A stretch of 64,000 bases of DNA from Streptomyces sp. NBC_01463 (GCA_036227345.1 CP109468.1:4898001-4962000), one strand, 5' to 3'. Shown: positions 6,651 to 14,465, counted from the first letter of the stretch. Notes: a model not told the origin generated them from the letters alone. Made by a program: numbers and translations.

Positions 6651-8993
6651 TTAGCGGGTGATCCTCGGTGCGCCCGCTAGCCTGCCTCCGGCGCGAACTC
6701 CGGATTCCACATCATCTGCGCTCCGCCTAGAGTGCGGCAACGCTTTCCCCGCTGTGGGAACTGAGGGTGAGCAGTTGGATGAAGCTTCTGGGAGATGGAC
6801 CAGGCGTGCCCTGCTCAAACTGACCAGCGCGAGCGTCAATGTCACCAGGACCGTGGCAGCGAGCGGCCCTCCGGGAGCTTTCGCCCACGCGGGCGCAGTG
6901 GAGCCGAGAGGGCCGCTGGAGGCCAGCGCTGGGAGACAGGCAAAGAGTCCTGCGCCGGCAATCCAGGCTCGCCGCACCCGGTAGCCAGAGCCGGTCGCGG
7001 CAGCAAGGGCTGCGAGGGTGAAGGCAGCGATCATGGGCGCGCCAGGTGATCGGACGTTCCAAGCTGGCTGTAGCCCTGACAGCATGGTCAATCCCAGGGC
7101 TCCCAAGAAGGAGACCACGGCGCCAATCGCCAACGCCAGGGTTGCAGCCGCCCTGTGCTGGGGAGCCACGATCGTGACTGATGGTGCTGGCTGCGGTTCA
7201 CCTCTCAGTTCGGCGTCGAGCATGGCAACAAGTTTCCGATGGCTCCTCCGTCCCCGCCAAGTGAATGCGGCGCTGAGTAACACCGTCGCCGCCGCGAGCA
7301 CCTGCCAGCTGCCGACGACCGCGTCGACGAGGGTCGCTCCTCGCGCCATGCGGGGAGTCAGGGAGCCTGCTGCCACCCACAGCATGAGAACTCCTTGGAA
7401 GCACCGCCTTCGATCATGTTGCTTCCGCAGGGCTCGTTCGTATCGGGCCACGGTCTCCGCCCACCGGCTCGCGCCGAGGCTTTGGTGAGTTGAGGACTCG
7501 ACGTCGGCAAGCAGTCGGGCTGCCAGGTGGCGTGTGAGTAGTCCATCGTCATCGAAGTACCTCGTGTGATCGCCGAGCGGATGGCCGAGTACCGGCGTGG
7601 CCTCCTGCTCCACACCGCGTGGAAGTGTGGGCAACAGCATCCTGCCCACCATGTCGTGCTGGCTGCTGTACTCCTCCCACTCCAGTTGCTGCGGGCCGTT
7701 GGACGGTGGCAGGGCAAAGAGCCTCTCCGCCGTGGGGCGGATACGGAACCTGATGGTCAGCCCACACGCGAGCGTTAGCGCCGCACTCACCGCAATCGCC
7801 GCCCACCGTTCCCAGGGCATGTCACCCAGAAAGAGAAGGCCGAACTGAACTTGTCTCATCGATTCAGCCACGCTGTCCAGCATCGCTGACGTGAACTCGG
7901 GGGACTGTGCGCCCAGCGGCACTACCAGGGCAGGCATCGTCGCCTCCAAGTACATCAGCATGCCCGCTGCGATCTCGGAACTGCTCGGCTCGATAAGCGG
8001 CGAAGCCCCCCATGCCAGGCATAGGGACGCGGTGGGCAGCATCCATGCCACTGCCCAAACAAGCGGGCGCCGGAGCTGCTGGAGGAGCCGGATGGGCTTG
8101 AGGCCCGATCCGACTCCCACCAGCCGCATCACCTTTGACTGGTTGCGGCCCCCGTCGCGAGTCATGAGCTGGTGGGCCAGGAAGCCTCCCTGCGAGTGAG
8201 CGACAATCACAATCTCGTCGCAATGCGCCTGCATCCACCGCAGCCGTTCTTCCAGGAAGTCGAGCAGTTTCTCTCGCTCCTGGCTCCGTGCAGCAGCCAT
8301 GATCACGTGGTCTGCGACATTCAGCCGCGTACACAGGAGGCCGATCAGAACGGCGGCACAGCCGACGGTCCACCGGGGGTGTTCCGTGAGCAGCTCTTTG
8401 AATGCGGCCAGGAGTACAAGCAAAGTCAGGAACCGCCAACCCATGCGGGCGACGTGGCGAAAGTCCGGACTGACGAGGAAGGCGCCTGGCCGCAGTCCGT
8501 CGCTGAGGGGTCTCAGGAAGGTCCGCCTGCACGAGGCCCCAGTGGACTCCCAGATGCTGCGGTCGCGGCGGTCCGGACCTACCAGCAGAAGCACTGCGGG
8601 CAGGCTCAACACCACGTAACCCACAGTCAGTAGCCACCGCAGGTACCACGGCGGGCGACGGAAGCGGTCGGCCCACACTGCTTCCGCGATAAGCACCGTT
8701 TTAGTCTTCTGGCCGAGAGCGGTGATACGAACAGCAGCGTGGGCAGGGGTGCCCAACGGCCATTCGGCAGTACTTCCTCTGTTCTCTGGTGTCTCGGTCC
8801 ATGTAACCGATGACGAGCCATGAGCCTTGGCGATCGGGTCCACGATGCCCCGACCCATGTGGTGCAGGACGGAACGTCCCGAGCCGATACCCCGGTGCTG
8901 GTTGCCGACTCCGTGGACAACGAGATAGCCGACGCGGGGCGCACTGTTGTTCCGGCTGGGCGCCATGAGACCTGGGGCGGCCTTGTCGCTCAC
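6651..8993 (-). CDS. Multi-membrane protein with N-terminal alpha/beta-hydrolase (lipase-like) domain
   Basis: About 780 residues. The N-terminus has GYLVVHGVGNQ (22-32), the HG oxyanion motif of lipases, and later IVIVAHSQGG (261-270, Ser267), a classic nucleophile elbow. Two hydrophobic segments (118-138 and 187-200) lie between these motifs and a third near 208-221. After the esterase core come about eight more predicted helices to the C-terminus. GTG 8993 is chosen because GAGGGG lies 9 nt upstream; ATG 8966 is possible. The frame stays open far upstream, but that region lacks a plausible start. It is divergent from the GNAT-PIN gene within the island. The substrate is unknown; a membrane lipid or acyl ester is likely. 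A role in phage or element conflict is speculation. Confidence 0.7.
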   Translation of the reverse strand: MSDKAAPGLMAPSRNNSAPRVGYLVVHGVGNQHRGIGSGRSVLHHMGRGIVDPIAKAHGSSSVTWTETPENRGSTAEWPLGTPAHAAVRITALGQKTKTVLIAEAVWADRFRRPPWYLRWLLTVGYVVLSLPAVLLLVGPDRRDRSIWESTGASCRRTFLRPLSDGLRPGAFLVSPDFRHVARMGWRFLTLLVLLAAFKELLTEHPRWTVGCAAVLIGLLCTRLNVADHVIMAAARSQEREKLLDFLEERLRWMQAHCDEIVIVAHSQGGFLAHQLMTRDGGRNQSKVMRLVGVGSGLKPIRLLQQLRRPLVWAVAWMLPTASLCLAWGASPLIEPSSSEIAAGMLMYLEATMPALVVPLGAQSPEFTSAMLDSVAESMRQVQFGLLFLGDMPWERWAAIAVSAALTLACGLTIRFRIRPTAERLFALPPSNGPQQLEWEEYSSQHDMVGRMLLPTLPRGVEQEATPVLGHPLGDHTRYFDDDGLLTRHLAARLLADVESSTHQSLGASRWAETVARYERALRKQHDRRRCFQGVLMLWVAAGSLTPRMARGATLVDAVVGSWQVLAAATVLLSAAFTWRGRRSHRKLVAMLDAELRGEPQPAPSVTIVAPQHRAAATLALAIGAVVSFLGALGLTMLSGLQPAWNVRSPGAPMIAAFTLAALAAATGSGYRVRRAWIAGAGLFACLPALASSGPLGSTAPAWAKAPGGPLAATVLVTLTLALVSLSRARLVHLPEASSNCSPSVPTAGKALPHSRRSADDVESGVRAGGRLAGAPRITR

Positions 8994-9434
8994 CCCCCTG
9001 TGTCCCCTCTTGCTTGCCCGATTTCGGCCATGCCGCTGCCGCGACCGCTTCACTCCGGCTCCTCTCCGTTTGTGGCGCACGGGAGCGATCATGCCGCCTG
9101 TCGAGCACTTAAAGCATCCGTACGGATACTCAAAGTGACTGCCTGGGTTTGTCTGGCGGGAGGGTTCAGTGGGGCCGGGTGGAGCGACCGCACGTCCGAA
9201 CATGATGGCGTCCAACAAGGGGGACTGGTGCCTAGTGGCTTTGGTGTCCCTGCTCCTGAGTTGGAGTCGGCCGCAGCCTCGTTCCAGGACGGAACGGTGG
9301 AATTCAAGCGGGACAGTCAAGGGGTAGCCAACTGCGAAAAAGATCAAAAAGGGTCTACCCAAGCCCGGTTGCGTGGGTATGCACTGGGCTAGTGATCGGC
9401 CACATTCGGTAGGGCCGACACGGAGGGGGAGTCG
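8994..9434. other. Divergent intergenic region, 441 bp
   Basis: Separates the hydrolase gene (-) from the GNAT-PIN gene (+) and should hold both promoters. The hydrolase frame is open through it on the - strand, but without an acceptable start or domain-like content. I see no RNA gene, repeat array or strong consensus promoter. Confidence 0.5.
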
Positions 9435-10922
9435 ATGGCGATCACGGTGCTGCCGGTGTCCGGTGAGCAAACCGATCTGCTTGGCGCGGTTGTGGCCCTG
9501 GGGGACCGATACACCAAGTGGCTGGGGCTGCTCACGCCACCCGCCTATCGAGCGGCTGCCGAGGATGGCGGTCTTCTCGTTGCTGTGGAAGGGAACGAGG
9601 TCGTCGGGTATGCACTGTTCGGGCTGCCGAAGCGCAGCACCCATGTGCGCCTTGCGCATCTCTGCCTGCCCGAGGAACACCGAAGCAAGGGCATCGCCCG
9701 CTCACTGATTCAGACCATCTGCGAGCGGCACCCGGAGCGGCTGGGGATCAGGGCCAGGTGCCGGCGTGACTACGAACTCAGCGGGATGTGGACCAGCCTG
9801 GGCTTTGTACCCCTTGGCGAGGGGCTGGGGCGCGGCAGAGACCAGGAGACCCTGGACACTTGGTGGCTTGACTTGGGGCACCAGGACTTGTTCGCGGACG
9901 TCCAGAGCGACGCCCTGGCGGTGGTGACTGTGGACCACAGCGTTTTTGCCGGCCTTCGAGGTAGTGGCACCGCGTCCGATATCGAGGAATCACGTGCTCT
10001 TGAAGCCGGATGGCTTGCCGATCTGATTGAGCTCGCGTTCACACCACAGTTGCTTCACGACGTGCGAGATGTCACCGATCGAACCGCGCGGCAACATCAG
10101 CGTGCTGGTTTGCCAGGTCTGCGGCAGATCACCCCCGTTCCGGAGGCCGTGGCTGCTCGCCACAAGGAACTTCTGGAAGCGGTCGAGAAGGATCTGCCAG
10201 AACTACCGATTGACGCAAAGATGCAGAGCAGGCTGAAATACGTGGCCGAGACGTCCTGCGCCGGGCTTCAGATTCTGGTGACCCGCGACCCGGTGCTGGC
10301 TCGGCTGTCCGACACCGCCTGGGCCGTTGCTGGCGTCAAGGTAGTCGTTCCCTCCGTGGTGACTCTCCACGTAGATGAGCTGCGTCAGGCGCAGCTCTAC
10401 CGGCCCAAGGACCTCTTGGGCACACCGTTCTCGGCAGGCGAGGTGACGCCGGGCGGAGAGGGAGAACTGGTCGCCTTCTTCGACCAGGCGGACAGTGACA
10501 ACGGATCGGCCTTCGAAGCGCGACTCAAGGGCTTTGTCAACGATCAGATCCTTTGGCGGCGGGAACTGCTGAGGGATGGCGAGGGGCACCCGGTCGCCCT
10601 GTACGTCTGGGCCTTGGACGGGCGAACCCTGAACGTCTCGTTGCTTCGCACCGCGACGCATTCGCTTGAGGAGTCCCTCGCCCGGCAACTGCTCCTGATG
10701 CTCAAACGCTTGACTGCAGGCTCCCGTGACCATCCGGGCCATGAACACCCGTGGACGTCAGTTGCCGACGATCACACTCTTGAGGAAGGTCGAGTCGCAC
10801 TTCGAGCACTTCAGGCGATTGGTGCTGGTCGGATGCAGTGTCTGGGTACCGCAAACCGGACACTTGTGACCCTTGGGCATCTCGCTACTCCTGATATCAG
10901 ATGGGTGCGCTTCACGCGATAA
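9435..10922 (+). CDS. GNAT acetyltransferase-PIN domain fusion, possibly truncated at the C-terminus
   Basis: 495 codons. Residues 1-145 are a GNAT domain (hydrophobic strand VVGYALFGL, acetyl-CoA loop near RSKGIARSL at 83-91). Residues 160-320 look like a PIN-type nuclease, with Asp167 in VVTVDHSVF, an acidic helix near 183-199, TRD with Asp285, and the closing VVVPSVVTLH. From about 345 a third part begins that looks like the first half of another GNAT-type fold, but it ends soon after LARQLLLMLKRL. The last 55 codons run over the zinc-ribbon gene on the other strand and look non-natural. GGAGGGGGAG precedes ATG 9435. PIN nucleases cut RNA and some GNATs modify charged tRNA, so a toxin-like or defence role is possible; this is inferred. 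Confidence 0.68.
   Translation: MAITVLPVSGEQTDLLGAVVALGDRYTKWLGLLTPPAYRAAAEDGGLLVAVEGNEVVGYALFGLPKRSTHVRLAHLCLPEEHRSKGIARSLIQTICERHPERLGIRARCRRDYELSGMWTSLGFVPLGEGLGRGRDQETLDTWWLDLGHQDLFADVQSDALAVVTVDHSVFAGLRGSGTASDIEESRALEAGWLADLIELAFTPQLLHDVRDVTDRTARQHQRAGLPGLRQITPVPEAVAARHKELLEAVEKDLPELPIDAKMQSRLKYVAETSCAGLQILVTRDPVLARLSDTAWAVAGVKVVVPSVVTLHVDELRQAQLYRPKDLLGTPFSAGEVTPGGEGELVAFFDQADSDNGSAFEARLKGFVNDQILWRRELLRDGEGHPVALYVWALDGRTLNVSLLRTATHSLEESLARQLLLMLKRLTAGSRDHPGHEHPWTSVADDHTLEEGRVALRALQAIGAGRMQCLGTANRTLVTLGHLATPDIRWVRFTR
10758..10880 (-). CDS. 40-residue zinc-ribbon microprotein
   Basis: A short - strand gene that begins MPKGHKCPVCGTQTLHPTS and has two CxxC knuckles (C7/C10 and C25/C28), ending SVIVGN and a TGA. 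The start ATG (10880) has AGGAG with a 7-nt spacer, a strong binding site. The four cysteines at zinc-ribbon spacing and the good start argue for a real gene despite the length. It lies entirely inside the 3' end of the GNAT-PIN frame on the opposite strand. Zinc ribbons of this size bind nucleic acid or act as protein adaptors. No function can be assigned, but the position suggests a partner or regulator of the island genes. Confidence 0.6.
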   Translation of the reverse strand: MPKGHKCPVCGTQTLHPTSTNRLKCSKCDSTFLKSVIVGN

Positions 10923-11516
10923 CCGCGAGAGTACGCGCGTCCTGCACTATTAACCGCGTTTCGGTCTAATCATTGAGGATCTGCTGGAAGCTGATATGTA
11001 GCCGTATCGACGCAGGTCAACGTCCTGATGTTGGGCCTATGGGCGAGCGGTGCTGATGTGGCGTCAGCGTCTGGGGAGGGGTAGAACATGCGCTGACCTG
11101 GCCGTACAGCTCCTGGCTCAGATGCGGTAATAGTTGGGCTTGGGCTCGGCAATGCCCATGCATCGCCGAGCCGTGGGCCCACGCGGGCCTTGTTACCACG
11201 GCCTTGGGTCAAGGTCCCCCACCCGTCCGGGACTAGCTTGGCCGCCCTCTTCGAGTGTGCTGTGTGTCTTCCATCGCGGCGAGAGCTGGGCGGGGCAGGG
11301 CTACGCGGAGGGGGTGTGGCCGTCCGGTCGTCGACGGTGAAGAGATGACCCACGGCGCCCCCCGTGCGCCGGACGCCCAGAGCGTAAGTGGCGGGGTCCC
11401 CCCTCCAGACACTCGGCTCGGCTGCGCGCACCGCTCACAAAAGGAGGCCCACGCGAGCTCGAAACTGTCATGCTCCGGCTGAGCCGAATGAATGGTCCGC
11501 CCTCTGGAGGAGTCAC
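10923..11516. other. Non-coding stretch in the island, 594 bp
   Basis: Lies between the GNAT-PIN stop and the small unknown gene. The only long open frame (10970-11431, -) has low-complexity, Pro/Arg-rich content and no start signal, so I do not call it. Short inverted repeats occur near 11170-11215. The first 40 bp should hold the promoter of the zinc-ribbon gene. Confidence 0.45.
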
Positions 11517-11831
11517 GTGGCAATCCGTAAGAGCATGGAGGAGGTCCTCGTGGTCGCGGGGCAGCGCGAGGAGTGGCTTACCCGCTGCGAACAGGGCCTC
11601 ATTACGGCAGGGTTCAAGGACGTGCGGACACTCGCAGACCTCGGGCAGGTGACGGGCACGTACAGAAAGTTCCCGACCTGGGGCGAGCTCACGATCACGG
11701 TCGTCCCGAGCGCCCAGTCGGGACGCACACGACTGACGCTTCGCTCGACCGCCGCAGTCGACAACATCTACGCCATCTTCTCCAGCCCGAACAAGAAGGT
11801 ACTCGAGGCTGCGAAGGCCGGCTTTGCGTGA
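11517..11831 (+). CDS. Small conserved-looking protein of unknown function, 104 aa
   Basis: Starts at GTG 11517 with GGAGG 6 nt upstream. The sequence begins MAIRKSMEEVLVVAGQREEW and reads as a compact alpha/beta domain: an N-terminal helix, GFKDVRTLADLGQVTGTY, then two amphipathic strands (ELTITVVPS and RTRLTLRSTAAV) and a C-terminal helix. I do not recognise a family. No signal peptide or membrane segment is present. It is transcribed toward the toxin-antitoxin pair, which runs the other way, with 68 bp between the stops. It is accessory cargo of the tRNA island. Confidence 0.6.
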   Translation: MAIRKSMEEVLVVAGQREEWLTRCEQGLITAGFKDVRTLADLGQVTGTYRKFPTWGELTITVVPSAQSGRTRLTLRSTAAVDNIYAIFSSPNKKVLEAAKAGFA

Positions 11832-11899
11832 GCACGGCATCGCGTCTGCAACTTGGAGTCGCGGCGCGGTTGGAACAGCCGTTGCGGGTCAGCTGCGGG

Positions 11900-12352
11900 T
11901 CAGCCCGTGGGCCAGAATTTGGGTGCGTCCACCTGAGGATCGACGGTGCGGACACGGGTGGCGCGAGTTGGGTCGACAGAGGTGAGGGAGACCAGGCGTT
12001 GGCCGTCTGCGACCGATAGCTCGGCCAGAGCGTGGGGGAGACCCGCGCAAACCGTGGCGATGGCCGAGCCCAGGCCGACCAGCCCGCCGTGCTTGTTGTT
12101 CTGTCGGTACTCGATCCGATGGAGCCCGGATGCAGCGATCGCCGCGACTTCAAGGTGCCGGCTCATCTGTTTGGTGTCGTTGGTGAGGACTGCGTCGAAG
12201 CCTTCAGCGCGGGCCTTCTCGAACAGCTTGATGTCTTTGGTGCCAGCCCATCCGGGCAGGTCATGCACGTGCAGGACGTCATGAGCCTTGAGAAGGATGC
12301 GGACGATGTCGGCCATAGGGCGTGGCACGTTCTCGTCGAGCAGCAGCTTCAA
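11900..12352 (-). CDS. PIN-like toxin, DUF5615 family
   Basis: A 150-residue protein with the DUF5615 hallmark start MKLLLDENVPRPM (Asp6, Glu7, Asn8) and the second conserved block AVLTNDTKQM. DUF5615 proteins share the PIN nuclease core and are predicted RNases paired with DUF433 antitoxins. The start ATG overlaps the stop of the upstream DUF433 gene (ATGA), the usual antitoxin-first order. The C-terminal part (100-150) is longer than the minimal family core and carries a beta-rich segment RLVSLTSVDPTRATRVRTV. The RNase activity itself is not demonstrated by the sequence. Confidence 0.78.
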   Translation of the reverse strand: MKLLLDENVPRPMADIVRILLKAHDVLHVHDLPGWAGTKDIKLFEKARAEGFDAVLTNDTKQMSRHLEVAAIAASGLHRIEYRQNNKHGGLVGLGSAIATVCAGLPHALAELSVADGQRLVSLTSVDPTRATRVRTVDPQVDAPKFWPTG

Positions 12353-13023
12353 GCGGCGCCTCGGCTCGCACCTGCGCCTGCACCGGTTGGCGTTCCGGTG
12401 TAGCTGTCGACGTAATCGGTGAAGTCGGTTGCTTCAAGTGCTGCTCCGGCGCTGACCCCGGGGAAGAAGTCGGCGATCTGCTCCGGACGAATTCCATCTC
12501 GGATCAGGGCCGCGACCTCGGCTGCGGGGACGCGAGTGCCACGGATTACCGGCTCACCGCCGCGTACGGATGGATCCACGGCGACATCTGGGCGGGGGGA
12601 CAGCAGGTCGGGAATGTGCCGGCCGTTCCGGTAGAACGGGGCTAGGACATCGACGAGCTGGTGGATGACGAGGTTGCTTTTGCCACCCTTGCGGCCGATC
12701 AGGTCGACGGCATGGTCAGGATCGGCCAGATACACCGTGCCCCCGTCGGTGACGAGCTGGTAGGCCGAGAGGTGCTCTCGCTCGCCCAGATCGTCCCTGA
12801 GGGAGTCCACTGCGCGACGGATCCGCTGCAGCGAGGTCTCCTGCCGGAGGCGCACGCAGGTTCGCAGTGCAACGACATCTCGGAAGGAGTACAGGATGGG
12901 CCGTGTAGCCGAGATCTCTGGGACGAGGACTGCGCCTCCTGCGCCTGAGGCGTGACGCCAGTGAGAGAGCTGGGCCATCGTCGCGCCCGACAGCGCCGCT
13001 GCGAGCTTCGGTTCGTACGACAT
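12349..13023 (-). CDS. DUF433 antitoxin with MerR-like N-terminal domain
   Basis: A 224-residue protein. Residues 5-70 read as a MerR-type winged helix (ATMAQLSHW, then SFRDVVALRTCVRLR). Residues ~148-205 are the DUF433 block GGEPVIRGTRVPAAEVAALI with the following helix IRPEQIADFFPG. DUF433 proteins are the antitoxin partners of PIN-like toxins and usually repress their own operon. ATG 13023 has AGGAGGG about 5 nt upstream. It is the first gene of a two-gene operon reading into the toxin. It lies only 200 bp from the attachment repeat, a place where a stabilising module would protect the island from loss. Confidence 0.78.
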   Translation of the reverse strand: MSYEPKLAAALSGATMAQLSHWRHASGAGGAVLVPEISATRPILYSFRDVVALRTCVRLRQETSLQRIRRAVDSLRDDLGEREHLSAYQLVTDGGTVYLADPDHAVDLIGRKGGKSNLVIHQLVDVLAPFYRNGRHIPDLLSPRPDVAVDPSVRGGEPVIRGTRVPAAEVAALIRDGIRPEQIADFFPGVSAGAALEATDFTDYVDSYTGTPTGAGAGASRGAA

Positions 13024-13184
13024 GAACCCTCCTCTCTGTGCCTACCCGTATGAGCGCGACCGTACTGCATTCTCTGTCGAGGGCCCGCTCAGTGCGACCC
13101 CTTCGAGATAGGGGAGTCTGAACGTCTTGCTGCGCGGTGGCTGCCCCTTCCAGCGCCGGGGCCTTGGGAGCCGCCTTCCCGTAC

Positions 13185-13205
13185 TTGGCTCCCAAACGGC
13201 TCCCA
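13185..13205 (-). repeat. Candidate integrase arm-type site, right end
   Basis: Identical 21-bp copy of 6493-6513: on the - strand, two TTGGGAGCC units 2 bp apart. It lies 16 bp inside the right attachment repeat. A further single unit in the opposite direction is at 13164-13172. Confidence 0.5.
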
Positions 13206-13220
13206 AGACACCCCAGGAAA

Positions 13221-13319
13221 CCACTCAGGGGCCTGATCCACAAAGTGGATCAGGCCCCTGACCTGGTCTTACGGCTGTCGGGGTGGCGGGATTTGAACCC
13301 ACGACCTCTTCGTCCCGAA
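13221..13319. repeat. Proximal attachment-site repeat of the island (99 bp)
   Basis: Copy of 6291-6389 with 97 of 99 identities. Here it is fused to the native 5' half of tRNA-Pro, so the tRNA gene is whole. Confidence 0.88.
13226..13260 (-). terminator. Hairpin downstream of tRNA-Pro
   Basis: The same 16-bp stem as at 6296-6330, with an AAA loop. It begins 18 bp past the tRNA 3' end in the direction of transcription, where Streptomyces tRNA genes often carry a strong stem-loop. Confidence 0.65.
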
Positions 13320-13351
13320 CGAAGCGCGCTGCCAAGCTGCGCTACACCCCG
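13278..13351 (-). tRNA. tRNA-Pro (anticodon CGG)
   Basis: 74 nt. The acceptor strands CGGGGTG and CACCCCG pair perfectly, the D arm is GCGCAGCTTGGCAGCGC, the anticodon stem CTTCG/CGAAG encloses the loop TTCGGGA with anticodon CGG (13315-13317), and the T loop TTCAAAT follows GTGGG. CCA is not encoded, as usual in Streptomyces. Reads CCG, a frequent proline codon in this GC-rich genome. It is the integration site of the island to its left; its 3' half was supplied by the element. Confidence 0.95.
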
Positions 13352-13444
13352 ATCGCCGCCGGTCTCCCGGCGACATCGATTACTTTAGCCCACCGGCGCC
13401 CGGAGACGAAATCCGCTTTTTGTGCCGATCGGGGGGTGCCCCGG

Positions 13445-14386
13445 TCACGCGTCCCGTGCCGTCAGCGTCAGCAGGGTCGCTTCCGGGGGGCAGGCGAAGC
13501 GGACCGGGGTGTAGCGGTTCGCGCCGCAGCCGGCCGAGACGTGGAGGTACGCGCGGTGGCCGTCGGCCGTGTGGGAGGAGAGGCCCTTGACCCGGTCCGT
13601 GTCCAGGTCGCAGTTGGTGACCAGGGCGCCGTAGAAGGGGATGCACACCTGGCCGCCGTGGGTGTGGCCGGCCAGGATCAGGGGGTAGCCGTCCGCGGTG
13701 AAGGCGTCGAGGGAGCGCAGGTAGGGGGCGTGGACCACGCCGATGGAGAGGTCGGCGCCCGTCTCGGGGCCGCCCGCGACCTCGGCGTAGCGGTCGCGCT
13801 TGATGTGCGGGTCGTCGAGGCCGGTGAAGGCCAGCTCCAGGCCGTCGATCTTGAGGCGGCCGCGCATGTTGGACAGGTTCAGCCAGCCCGCGTCGTCGAA
13901 GGCGTCCCGCATCGGCTGCCACGGGTTGTGGATGACGCCGACCGCCGGGGCGTTCCCGTTGAGCCCGTGCTTGCCCGCGGCCTTCTCGAAGAGGTAGCGG
14001 ACGGGGTTGCGGAGCTTGGGGCCGTAGTAGTCGTTGGAGCCGAAGACGTAGACGCCCGGGAACTCCATCAGCGGGCCGAGCGCGTCGAGCAGCTCCGGTA
14101 CGGCCTCCGGGTCCGAGAGGTTGTCGCCGGTGTTCACGACGAAGTCCGGGCGCAGTCCGGCCAGGGACTGCAGCCAGGCGCGCTTCTTGCGCTGGCCGCA
14201 GACCATGTGCACGTCGGAAACCTGCAGAACGCGCAACGGGCGGGCTCCGTGCGGGAGTACCGGGACGGTGATCCGTCGCAGGCGGAACGAGCGGGCCTCG
14301 AATCCGGCCGCGTAGGCGAGACCGGCGGCGCCGGCCGCGGCGGTGACCGCCGTGATTTTCAGGGGTACTCCGTAGCGTGCGCGCAT
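13445..14386 (-). CDS. Calcineurin-like metallophosphoesterase with N-terminal membrane anchor
   Basis: A protein of about 313 residues. After a hydrophobic helix (10-28) the metal-site motifs appear in order: VSDVHM (Asp58, His60), NTGDNL (Asp88), GSNDYY (Asn118) and GHTHGG near 253. This is the dimetal phosphoesterase core, of the YkuE/UDP-diacylglucosamine-hydrolase-like branch that is anchored to the membrane. ATG 14386 is chosen because the hydrophobic anchor follows it; upstream in-frame codons lack signals. It is divergent from yqeY and the first core gene beyond tRNA-Pro. The substrate is unknown. Confidence 0.8.
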   Translation of the reverse strand: MRARYGVPLKITAVTAAAGAAGLAYAAGFEARSFRLRRITVPVLPHGARPLRVLQVSDVHMVCGQRKKRAWLQSLAGLRPDFVVNTGDNLSDPEAVPELLDALGPLMEFPGVYVFGSNDYYGPKLRNPVRYLFEKAAGKHGLNGNAPAVGVIHNPWQPMRDAFDDAGWLNLSNMRGRLKIDGLELAFTGLDDPHIKRDRYAEVAGGPETGADLSIGVVHAPYLRSLDAFTADGYPLILAGHTHGGQVCIPFYGALVTNCDLDTDRVKGLSSHTADGHRAYLHVSAGCGANRYTPVRFACPPEATLLTLTARDA

Positions 14387-14453
14387 GCGCCCATCGTCGC
14401 AGACAGGGCGTGCCCGCAGGAAAACCGGCGGGCGGCGGGTACCCCGCACCTGC

Positions 14454-14459
14454 CACAAT
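14454..14459 (+). promoter_or_regulatory. -10 box of a likely leaderless transcript (yqeY-like gene)
   Basis: CACAAT followed by 6 nt and the ATG, with no Shine-Dalgarno. The distance places the transcript start at or next to the A of ATG. Confidence 0.4.
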
Positions 14460-14465
14460 CACCCC

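Larger units (their letters stand above)
6291..13319. mobile_element. 6.9-kb genomic island in tRNA-Pro(CGG), integrase absent
   Basis: Bounded by 99-bp near-identical repeats that duplicate the 3' half of tRNA-Pro. The crossover lies in or near the anticodon loop, as is usual for tyrosine recombinases that use tRNA genes. The tRNA is whole at the right end, so its 5' half belongs to the right-hand chromosome and the island replaced its 3' half with an identical copy. Contents are a membrane alpha/beta-hydrolase, GNAT-PIN fusion, zinc-ribbon microprotein, small unknown protein and DUF433/PIN-like pair. By eye it is richer in A+T than its flanks. No integrase, excisionase, replication or transfer gene is visible, so it is either a decayed element or one that is moved by another element. 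Confidence 0.82.

Noticed and set aside
8994..9680. Upstream extension of the hydrolase gene to a start at 9680
   Set aside because: It would overlap the GNAT-PIN gene by 246 bp, lacks a binding site, and the added residues have no domain-like pattern. GTG 8993 with GAGGGG is a better start.
10970..11431. 153-codon - strand frame in the island gap
   Set aside because: Low-complexity Arg/Pro-rich content, no binding site, and no recognisable domain.
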